Shown in pieces: positions 35,150 to 45,300 of a DNA stretch of 64,000 bases; the stretch's first letter is position 1, and each line of letters starts with the position of its first letter. The translations under genes and the position numbers were made by a program. The DNA comes from Ovis canadensis (Eukaryota > Chordata > Mammalia > Artiodactyla > Bovidae). The notes beneath the pieces are model-generated. The model searched no databases and was not told the origin of the DNA. It was given only the letters and a program-made list of their open reading frames with translations. Location of the stretch: the NCBI RefSeq assembly GCF_042477335.2, contig NC_091255.1, positions 42,138,501 through 42,202,500 on the forward strand. Reading direction: 5' to 3'.

Positions 35150-35795
35150 CCTGCCACGCTGGTGAAAATTTTAAACCTGTTAGACATTTGTGTTGAAAAT
35201 AATTTAACTTGCCCAAAGGAAAGTCTGACCTTAACCTTGGGCTGCTGGCAAGTCATCTCTTGCCCTTGGAATATCGTGTCTGATAGGAGTGGTCTGTTTT
35301 GTTTGGCCTGCAGCCAGCCATATAATAACAACATGATTCAACGTAGGGACTTTGGGTTATGTGATATCAATGTGATCTCTTGAGGATCTGAAGACAGATC
35401 AGCCACAAGGGCAATAACCATGCTTATGTGATGGAACCCCCCAAAAAGCTTTCAACACCAAGGCTTAGGTAAGCTCCCCTCATTGGCAGTCCTCCATGAA
35501 TATCATTATAATTCAAAGCCGGAAAGTCATGCTGTCCGACCCCATGGGGAGAGGACAAACTGGAGCTCTGTGTTTGGTACCTCCCTGGATTCTGCCCTTG
35601 GCATTTTTTCCCCTTGGTTGAGCCTAGTCTGCATCCTTTAGCAGTAATAAACTACAACTGTGAGCATGTAACAGCTCTCAGTGAGTTTTACAAATCCTTC
35701 TAGCAAGTTATCAAACCGAAGGGTGGTCTTGGAGACCCCCAAACTTGTATTTGGTGTCATAAGGTAGGGTGAGCTGATGTGGACTCTGCCCCCTG
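35150..35795 (+). mobile_element. Possible solo LTR or LTR-like element
   Basis: Features in order: 'gtgatggaaccccccaaaaa' (about 35428), 'ctctgtgtttggtacctccc', a poly(A) signal in gcagtaataaactacaactg (about 35641), then 'caaatccttctagcaagtta' and 'gaccccca'. This order resembles the R/U5 region of a mammalian endogenous retroviral LTR. There are no internal viral genes next to it. The family and exact ends are not determined. Confidence 0.5.
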
Positions 35796-35964
35796 GCTTC
35801 ACATTACTTTCATAATGTTATCATTATATGTTTATTTACATTTGTCCATATATTTACCACTTTTTTGCTCTTTATAATGTCTTACATCTCAGAGTTTACA
35901 TCTGATATCACTTTCTTTTGGCCTGATGCAAATTCTTTATAGAGTATTCTTTTGTTATTATTAT

Positions 35965-36220
35965 GACTGTATTTTTATTTATTTATTTTCGGCTGCACTG
36001 GGTCTTCATTGCTGCACACGTGCTTTTGAGTTATAGCCAGCGGGGGCTACTCTCTAGTTGTGGTGGCTTCTCATTGCAGTGGCTTCTATTGTTCTAGAGC
36101 ACAGGCTCTAGGCCCAAGGTCTTCAGTAGCTGCAGCTCGTGAGTTCAGTAGTTGGGATCCAACATCTGTCCCCTGCATTGGCAGGCAAACTCGTATCCAC
36201 GGTGCCACCAGCGAAGCCCA
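35965..36220 (-). mobile_element. CHR-1-type SINE, long form
   Basis: tttatttatttattttcggc tail, ctgcactgggtcttcattgc, end gtgccaccagcgaagccc. Confidence 0.85.
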
Positions 36221-36411
36221 AGAGTATTTTAAGTTATATCAGTATATGTTCTGAATTTCTGCTTCTTTAAAAGGTATGAGGAGTTTTCTTTTCCTGTAAG
36301 AGCAAACACTTCATTTGATTACTGTCCATGATGTTATAAATGCTTGATATAGACAGTTACATGCGTTTGAGTATTTGTTGTAGAACAGTTCACTCGATTA
36401 AGAGTATTTGT

Positions 36412-36554
36412 TTGACTTCGCTGGGTCTTCCCTGCTGTGAGCAGGTTTAGTTGCACTGAGGCAAGTGGGATCTTAGTTCCCTGACCAGGGATTGGACCCA
36501 CATCCCCTGAGTTGGAAGGCAAATTCTTAACCACTGGACCACCAGGGAAGTCCT
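36412..36554 (-). mobile_element. CHR-2-type SINE
   Basis: Reverse copy: gggatcttagttccctgacc, ccagggattggacccacatc, end ggaccaccagggaagtcc. Confidence 0.85.
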
Positions 36555-37129
36555 CTGTAAGTAGTATTTGTCATAGAAGATTGATTTTATGCACTGGCTT
36601 TGTGATAATTAACTTGCTGATTTTACCTCACTGGCTTGTTGTAATTAATACAACTGGTATAAAAAGCCTGTGAGAGTTCTCTTAAAATTAAGAACATAAT
36701 GAAAGAAATTCCTTCCAGTAAAACTCAATTTTGTTTCACAAAAATTAAATTTGTTTTATGTGTAAATTAAAATGGCTGTAACAAATTAACTTAGAAATGC
36801 AATGCAAAGTATCAATTTGTCACAACTGGGCATTTGGGCCAGTGGAATTTTCTTGTTTATTTCTATATTCTTGTTTTATTTTAACTCTGTTCCTATGTGG
36901 ATCATCGCATTCCAGAAGATTAAATGATAATACTCTTAAAGCTTCCCTAAGCGTATAAACACTTTAAGGGGTGATGATTCAGGAGGCATCTGCTCTGCTA
37001 AATAGCATTCATCCCCTTATGCTTGCCCAATAAATAGAGATCTTAACTAGAACATGGGATAAATGGGAATTAGCAGCAGGTTAGGTGTGTGGGGGAGACA
37101 GGAGGAAGTGCTACAAGCAGATTTTTGGA
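36555..37129. other. AT-rich unique sequence, nothing recognised
   Basis: No gene or assigned repeat. Confidence 0.45.
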
Positions 37130-37345
37130 GTCTGAGGGACAGTGACTGAAATACTGCCCCTAACCCTTACTAGCCTTGTGATCCTGGGTGGGTTTCATTG
37201 AGCCTCTGAGTTATCATCTGTAAATTGGGGGTAATGATGTTAGCCACCTCACAGGGTCTTTGGTAGGGGAGAAGGAGAAGGATTGGTGAGACTGTGATTA
37301 TACATCACTTAGACCCTTGAGAGCACATGATAAGCACTTTATAAA
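37130..37345 (+). mobile_element. MIR relic
   Basis: cttgtgatcctgggtgggtt, gagcctctgagttatcatct, gccacctcacagggtctttg follow the MIR order. Confidence 0.7.
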
Positions 37346-38181
37346 TAACGACGGGTATTATTAACTGACTGGGATGCTTTCTGGTCTCGGGAATAAAATT
37401 GGCAGAATTTTGGCCTCCAGGCCTCCACACTGGAAGGCGCGACACGACTCAGCCCTTTACGTTGATTCTGTGTTGGAGAAAAGAGGAAGGAGATTTAGAG
37501 GGACTGGAGCGCTACCCCTACATCCCTCACGCTCCCCTCCCAGAGATACTGGAGGCGTGCCTTGCACTCCTCCACTTGGACTCCCGAGAAAGGGCGCCGC
37601 ACTGCCTTGCTTGGAGTGCAGCCGCCTCGCCCTCAGACTCCTGCTGGAAGTCCCTCATCGCTTACACCGACCAAGCCCGGAACCCAGAGACCCACCCCCA
37701 CCCCACTGGCCTTGGACGTCAGCCCAACTCCCCTTCCCGGAAAAGGGGGGCAGGACCCCGGGTTTCACCCACCACAGACCTTTGAGAGTGATTCCCCTGC
37801 GCCAGGCTGGGGTCAGCGCCCTTCTGATCAGTGGGGGAGCCGCTCGGACCCCTTGAAGACTCCGCGGTCAGACAGAGGTCCGTTCCTAGCACCTGCTCAG
37901 GTCAGGGAGGACACACTCGGACGCCCGGAGACGCGGCAGCCTCTTGCTCCTGCCCGGACACTGTCCTTACCCAGGAAGAGGCTTGACCTTGGCTCTGGAG
38001 CCGACTCTTTAGGTCTGATGTCCCACACACTTCGCCTCTGGTTAGGCCGTGACCTTGGGCAGGTTATCTCTGCGCCTGGTTCTCCCACCGACTCCCCAAG
38101 AGTCGTCATGTGTCCGGAGAGTTTGGCACCTGCGCAGTGACCTTTCCATACATATCCGCTGTCGTTACCGCACACGCCCCT
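37346..38181. other. GC-richer unique block upstream of AKAP10
   Basis: Overlapping plus-strand open frames of 128-192 codons (37374-38140) arise in stop-poor GC-rich DNA. No domain is recognised and no clear initiator-to-splice structure is seen. It could hold an upstream exon or enhancer, but nothing proves it. Confidence 0.35.
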
Positions 38182-38335
38182 GTGGTTTGGTCGCTCAGTC
38201 GTGTCTGACTTTGCGACCCCACCCACTGTAGCCCGCCTGGCTCCTCTGTCCATGGGATTCTCCGGGCAAGAATACTGGAGTGGGTTGCCATGCCCTCCTC
38301 CAGGGGATTTTCCCCACTCAGGGACCAAACCCAAA
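38182..38335 (-). mobile_element. Bov-tA SINE, truncated
   Basis: tggtcgctcagtcgtgtctg to ccactcagggaccaaaccca; lacks the last part of the tRNA head. Closest young SINE upstream of the AKAP10 CpG island. Confidence 0.85.
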
Positions 38336-39122
38336 CAAATCTATTAACCTGCTCTAATTATACTGTGACTAGACCCCGGGTTCTAGTCTCAACACCGACA
38401 CCCTGAATAACCTTGGACCAGCTGCCTCTTCTCTCTGGACTTCCGTTGCTCTGTCCCATCACTTGATGGACTTCACTGACTGAAAAACCCATTTATTGAT
38501 TTGCTACTTTTTTCCAGGCTCCACCATCGCACACGAGCGAGGCTACTGGGATTCCCAGTTCTGCGGGAGAGGCCCCAAGGGTGGGAGGTTCGTCTCTGCT
38601 TCTAGGGTCGAGAGAGGTCAGAGGTTTCTAGGAAAATGGCATTTGAAGGAGGTTGGAAGGATGCTCCTTGGAGTCCGCCCGGTAAATACTGGCGAGGTTT
38701 TTATGTTGCTGTCCTTTCAGAGCTGATCGCGTCTTGTAATAAGCCCAACGCACCTCCTCCACGGCCGAAGTCGCGGGGACAGGTGGTGCCTCGAGCCTGC
38801 ATCCTGGGACCCAGTCTGCATCCCGAGATCCACGCCAGGGTCCGATCCCTGGGAGCGCGGGGTGCGGGCCACACTCGGCCGGGTCAGGGGCTTGTCAGGG
38901 GCCACCCTCGCACCGCCCAGGAACAGGAGAGCCGCGGGGTCCAGGGCCGGGCGCAGGTAGCGCGCGCGTCCCGTGGGCGGTGCGGGCCCGGGCCCCACCG
39001 AGGGAGGAGGCCCAGCCGCGGGAGGAGGCGAGGAGGCGTGGCGGGGGGCGGGGTCGGCGCGCGGCCTCCCGTGAAGCCCCGCGCGGCGAAGGACCGGAAC
39101 TCCGGGCGGGCGGCTTGGTAAC

Positions 39123-39200
39123 ATGGCGTCGGGAGCTTCCCGCGCGTCTCCAGGAGGCTGCGGGGCCCACACCCGGAAGACGAGTCTCCTTTCTGGCTAG
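39123..39200 (+). promoter_or_regulatory. Upstream ORF (25 codons) in the AKAP10 leader
   Basis: ATG at 39123 inside the YY1-type element opens a 25-codon reading frame, MASGASRASPGG..., that stops at TAG 39198-39200, 43 nt before the AKAP10 ATG. Its context (A at -3, G at +4) is stronger than that of the AKAP10 start. If transcription begins upstream of 39123, this uORF would be scanned first and would lower translation of the main frame or favour reinitiation. It is probably regulatory rather than a functional peptide. Confidence 0.5.
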
Positions 39201-39243
39201 CGCGGCGGCCGCTGCGGACCCGGAAGTCCGGGCCGGTTGCTGA

Positions 39244-39331
39244 ATGAAGGGAGCCGGGCCCTCCCCGCGGCAATCCCCCCGCGCCCTCCGCCCCGACCCG
39301 GGCCCCGCCATGTCCTTCTTCCGGCGGAAAG
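39244..39331 (+). CDS. AKAP10: AKAP10 coding exon 1
   Basis: Encodes residues 1-29, starting MKGAGPSPRQSP and ending MSFFRRK, then one base of the next codon (phase 1). The donor is AAAG|GTAGCG at 39332. An in-frame TGA at 39241-39243 abuts the ATG, so no longer N-terminus is possible in this frame. The ATG context is weak (T at -3, A at +4). A second in-frame ATG at 39310 (Met23) has G at -3 and a better context, so the product may start at MSFFRRK through leaky scanning. The N-terminus matches remembered human AKAP10 apart from K for R at position 2 and A for T at position 14. Confidence 0.93.
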
Positions 39332-42300
39332 GTAGCGAGGGGCGCGGGGCCGGGCTTGGGGCGGCGGGCGGCGGGCCCTCGGGCACCGAGGCCTTCGCTT
39401 CCGCGAGGTTGGACGGCCTGCGCGCCGGGCCGGCGGGCTTGTGGGAGGGAGCTGGGCCTCCTCGCGGGCGAACGCCGGCCGGTCCCGAAGTGTGTGCTGG
39501 GACCCGCTTGGGGCATGCCTTCTGCAGACACACAGCTTTTCGCAGGGGGTGGGGTGGGGGTGGTGCGTTTATACCAGAAAATGGAAATGTATTACGGAAG
39601 TCTCGGACTTTTCAGAATATCTAGGGGTTTGTGTCTAAAAGCAACACGTGAAAAAATTGTCTTCAACGAGTGCTCTTTTCCAGTTTCCCCTTTATGGGGG
39701 GAGGGGGGTTCTGCTGTTCCCAAAATGACATGACTTACGGCTAGAAGTTCCCTAATGAAGAGTCCTTTTGATGACTTAGCAAGTTTACTTGCTACTGGAA
39801 TCCTAACTTTATAGACAAACTGCTTATATTGATATTTCTGGTTTTCAGTAGTAGTAGCTGCCCAGTTTTTTGAGTAGAGGCAACTTCCTTTTGAGTTTGG
39901 GTAAGATTATTGGCATTTCGTTAGAGTATGTATCCAGGATGGACGAGTGTGGGTCTTTTGGGATGATAGTGATACTTGTCTCAATTCTTGTTGCTTCAGG
40001 GAAAATTTCCCAGACAAATACAGGTTTGGGGAAAGCACTGAACTAAATCAGACTTGGGTTTATGTGACAGCTCTGCTACTAAGTCTGTCATCTCGGACAG
40101 AAAAATGTTGACCCACTTTCCTCTCAGCTGAGAATTCGATGATTTCTAAAGACCCCATTCAACTCTATAAAGAATTTGTTTTAAGTACACAGGGAGTTTT
40201 AGTAACTGATGCCATGTGATCAGTGAATGAAACCATGATGAATGAATGAAAACCACTCTGAATGAATGAAAGTGGTAAAATGGTACAAGGAAGCTGTGTT
40301 GGTAAGGTACTTTGGTATGGTTGATAGCTCTCTAATTTGTTTGACAGTGTTGAAATGATTGGTTTGGGTTTTTTTTTTTTTAGGGTAAGGAGTGTTCTAC
40401 ATATAATGGTATAATGAGGCAAATTGCAGGTTGCACATAGCCTGTTGTCTATTTATTCAGCAAATACTTTTAAATGTCTCCTCGTTGCCAGGCACTGTGC
40501 TAGGCCGTCAGTATTGAGCACTGCACAAGACAAAATCCGTATTTCCAGGGAGCTTGTTGTCTGCTGGGGTAGACAATAAACCTCTCTCTCTCTCTCTGTT
40601 TACAAATTGAATAAAGAGCTATGAAAGAGAGAGGTTGAGAGAAGAGACATATTTCGATTTGATGTTAGTCAAAGGCCTCAGCAGACAGCCTTGAAACTTA
40701 GAGCTGAAGAAACAGCAAGAGGTAATGTATAGAGGCCAGGGAAGAGCATTCCAGGCACAGGGAATAGTGTTCAAAGGCTGGGTGGCAAGAGTTTGGTGTC
40801 CTTCAAGACAGAAAAGAAGCCCACTGTGACTGCAGTTCAGAGAGGTACACAAGGATCAGATGATTCAGAGCTTTGTAGGTCATGGCAAGGTGTTATTCCA
40901 AGTGCAGAGACAATATTTTAAAATTTTAAAGAGGAGTGATTTGATCTCATTTTGCTTTGTAAAGATCATTCTAGATGTTTTTTGGCGACTGTAGCAAGAA
41001 TAGAAACTGGAGATGGTCCTATTTAGGGCTCCCATCCAGTTTCTAAATACCATTTTTAAATACCACCTATCTGCCAATGACTCCCAGATTTACGTCTCCA
41101 GCTTGGATTTTCTTCCCTGAATCCAGACTCCATATCCAGCTGTTGGTCCACTTTTTACCTCTACGCAGTAGACGTCTGGGCTTTCCAGGTGGCTCAGCAG
41201 TGAAGAATCCACCTGCAGTGCAGGAGATATGGATTCAGTCCCTGGGTCAGGAAGATCCCCTGGAGGAGGAAATGGCAACCTACGCCAGTATTCTTGCCTG
41301 GGAAAGCTCATGGACAGAGGAGCCTGGTGGGTTACAGTCCCTGGGGTTGCAAAGAGTCAGACGTGACTGCGTGACTAAACGACAACAACAAACAACAGTA
41401 GGTGTCTAGGAGGTCAACTGATAAACAACTTCCTGTATCTAAAATTTCACTTTAGATTTAACCTTCCTTCATCTGTTTTTCAGTATCTTGATAAATTGCC
41501 TTTCTGGCCTTTTAATTGCTCAGGCCAAAACTTTAGTACTTTCTTCAACCTCTTTCTCTCCTACTCTATATCTGATCCATCAGCAAATCTTTTAGGTCAA
41601 CCCCAGAATATAGCCCAAATCCAGTCACTTCTCACCATCCCTGACCGTGAACACCCTGGCATCTCTATTTAGTTTGGGTGGTTAATGAAGTCCTCTGAGG
41701 GGTTGTCATTCAGATCTCAGCTTAAATGTCAAGAGGAAGCCGGTTTTATGAAGATCAAAGAAACAGCGTTATTTTGCTTTAGGCTTCAATTTGGTTTCCC
41801 TTCCTCCATTTTTGATCCCCCTGTGTGTTTTCAAACTGCATTATACCACATCTCTGTTCAGATGCCCTCAGTGGTTTCCTGTACATGGCCCTACATAATC
41901 TAGGTCCTGTTTCTCCTCTGTGTTCATCTGCTCCCTTTCTCCAGCACTCTTCCGTGTATGTTGGCCACCTTGTTAAATACATTCCCACCTCAGGGCCTTT
42001 GCACTTGTTCCCTCTGGCTGGAAACCTCTTCCTACAGATGCAAGCCTATTTTCTTCCCCCTTCTCCTGTAGGGTTTTGATTAATTGACATCTTAGTGAAG
42101 GGTTCTCTGACCAGCCTGCTGAAGATTGCAGCCCCCAGCCCCTGCACTCCCTTCCTGTGGCTCTGGTTTGTTTGTTTTTTCTGTAGCGTTTATCACCATC
42201 TGCTGACTCGTGTTTTATTAGGAAGGAAGCTTACTTTTGTTCATGGCTGTACCCTCAAGTCTAGATCAGTGCTTGGGATATAGTTAGGAATTTAGTAAAT

Positions 42301-45300
42301 ATCTGTTGAGTAGGTGAATGAAAGTGAGAAAAATTCCAGAAGGTAATAAATGATGTGCAGGGAATTTAAACAATGATACAGGAGCAGCTTACCAGGTGGC
42401 AGTTTGTATTTGGATAAAGAGGGAAGGCTTGTCTGGGAAGATGGTATTTAAACTGAGGTCTCCATGAAGAAAGAGCCAGCCTTGGAAAGGTAAAAGGAAC
42501 TGTATTCTTGCTGGAGGGAACTGGTAGTACAAATGTCCTGGGGTAGGAACGAGCTGGCTTTGTTCCAGGATGGAGAGAAGGCTGCAGCTTAAGGACGGAG
42601 AGAAGAGGGCATTGGGGCGGTCTTGGAAATAGAGAAATCATGGCTTGAGTAAGTAACTGGAGTGAAGGAAAACTGGGAAAGCTGTGGAAAATTCAGAGCT
42701 TGGGGTAGGAAGAATCCAGAGTTCTTCAGTTGTTGTGAGTCCATGTGGATCTGTCAAGGAGGCAGTTGGATGTACTAGTCTGTAGTTCTGAAAAGAGCTC
42801 AGAACTTGAGTTCTCTATCTGAATTTAAAAGTATTTTGCATAAATAATGATTAAAGACATAGGACTGGGTGAGATTATCTAGGGAAGACATACAATATAT
42901 GAATTAGTTACATTGAAAGGCTAAGCTTCCATGACAGAGAGACACAACGAGTACAATGGCTCAAACAAGATTGGCCTTTATTTCTCTCTGTGTAACAGTC
43001 CAGTTCCCTGGTCATCAGGTGGCTTTCCTTCCTGACCATTCAGGGATCATTTTCCTACTGTTGTCTTATTCCTCTTTCTCTTAAGGTATATTGCATGTTA
43101 TAAAGCCAGGTCATAGCCCCTTCTGTCAGCTTTCTGACCCATAATAAGGGAAAAGAGAAGCTTTGGCCAGAAATGGCAAATACTGCTCCTGTTCACGTTT
43201 AATTGCTGAGAACCTAGTCATGTGGTCCCAGCTAACTTAAGGGCTTTGGGAAATGGAGAGAAGCTAGCCAACTGTGTGCCAGGATACAGCTCTCTTGCTC
43301 AGAAGGGGAGAATGAGTTCAGTGGGAGATAGCATATCCTGCCATACTATAGACAAGAAGAGAGCGCTGGAGTTAATTGAGCTTTTAGAAGTTAAATTGAG
43401 GAACATGAGCCGTTGGCAAAGGAGACTCGAAAAGAAAATGTGAAGTGATACAGGAGTGGAGTGTCTTGAAAGCTAAGAGAAGATAGTATTTCAAAAAGTA
43501 GGGAGTATTGTATTTAATGACACTTACAAGGTTGAGGTAAATAGAAATAGCAGTTCATTTTGATAACATGGAAGTAATTGATGACTTTTATAAATGTAGC
43601 GTCAGTGAAACGGTTGAGGGGAGAATGTGAACTGGGGAAAGTAAAAAGAATAACCAAGAAAATTTGCAGTTAAGAGGGAAAAACAAGGCCAATAACTGAA
43701 AGGGGACTTTAGGATAAGGGGTGTTTTTTGTTGTTATTTTTAAAATAAAAGATGCTCAGCTTGTTTGTCGGCTGATAGAAAGAACTCAGTAGAGACAGAG
43801 AAAATGATACAGGAAAGAAATGTTACTTGCAGGAGTGGAGTTCTTAGGAGTTGAGATTAAAGCCTGACTGTATCAAGATTTAATTAGGATATGCTGTGGA
43901 GAAGGCAGTGGCACCCTACTCCAGTACTCCTGCCTGGAAAATCCTATGGGAGGAGGAGCCTGGTAGGCTGCAGTCTATGGGGTCGTGAAGAGTCAGACAT
44001 GACTGAGCGACTTCACTTTCACTTTTCACTTTCATGAGTTGGAGAAAGAAATGGCAACCCACTCCAGTGTTCTTGCCTGGAGAATCCCAGGGACGGGGGA
44101 GCTTGGTGGGCTGCCGTCTGTGGGGTCGCACAGAGTCGGACACGACTGAAGCAACTTAGCAGCAGCAGCAGCAGCTGCTGGAAATGGCAATTGGTACAAC
44201 CACTTGTTTAAAACCTTCAAACAATGCTATGTATTGCTTGCTGCTAGTGCTAAGTCGCTTCAGTCATGTCTGACTCTGTGCGACTCCATAGACAGCAGCC
44301 CACCAGGCTCCCCTGTCCCTGGGATTCTCCAGGCAAGAACACTGGAGTGGGTTGCCATTTCCTTCTCCGATATATTGCTTATGAATACATAAATATGGTA
44401 AATAGTAAAAGTGTGGATGGAAACCTTAAACATTCACTTTCTGAAATTGTTTCTCTAGGGAGAAAGGGAATGAGGTCACAGAGGGACTTTAGCTGTACCT
44501 GCAATGTTTTATTTCCTTTAAAAATTTTTCTGAAGCAAATATGGTGTAATGCTAAGATTTGCTAAACCTGCCTTACCTCTGTTTTAAATGTTTCATAATA
44601 ATTTTAAAAAATATAAGAAGAGTCAGTAGTGCAAAATAAGGTGGTAGAAATAAATGACAATAAATGTAAATAAAGTCTCAATGGCTAAAAATCTAGTAAA
44701 AGTCCATTGAAAGGTGGATTAAAAAGTAATGACTTGGGTTGGATAATAATCAAAAACCCAGCTATTTACCAGAAACACAACAAAAACATAAAGACATAGA
44801 GAAGTTGAAAATAAATGGATTCAAAGAGAAGAAAGCTTGTGAAGTATTTGAAATACTTTAAAGCATAAAATACTATTAAAAAGTCTGTAAAGTATGGTAT
44901 AATGAATAGAATACTAGGAAGATAAAATTCTGAACTGGTTTGTACCTAAAATCAGTCTCAAAATACATAAAGTAAAATAAACAGAATTACTAGGAGAAGG
45001 CAACGGGTGTGTAGTTGTAATTGAGTTTTAAGAAAATTCTTTTTTGGAAATAAAGAATAGTAATCACAATAAACAGAAATGAATGACCTGGACAATAAAG
45101 AGATGGTTATTTTCATATTGGCTTCCTAACCTATACTGTTTAAATGTTAAAAAGAGCATAGGAAACTTAAAAGGTTGAGAATATAGATCAGGGTTATACA
45201 GACAAAAAGAAAACTAACGTAGTCTTCACAATAGCACACACATTAAAAAAATGGAAAAGTTTTGCAAGGGAAAGGGAACAAGAGTCATTATTCATAGATA

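Larger units (their letters stand above)
38730..39500 (+). promoter_or_regulatory. AKAP10: CpG-island promoter and 5' leader of AKAP10
   Basis: A GC-rich, CpG-dense block surrounds the AKAP10 first exon. Two ETS-type CCGGAAG cores lie at 39173-39179 and 39220-39227, and a YY1-type AACATGGCGTC element lies at 39120-39130. No TATA box is visible. Such ETS/YY1 CpG-island promoters usually have dispersed starts, and YY1 elements tend to sit just downstream of the start. I therefore infer initiation near 39.05-39.12 kb, which would make the leader about 130-200 nt. The exact start cannot be read from sequence alone. Confidence 0.8.

Noticed and set aside
38717-39533. Antisense frames of 151-215 codons over AKAP10 exon 1
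   Set aside because: GC-rich shadow frames opposite a proven exon; no splice or domain support.
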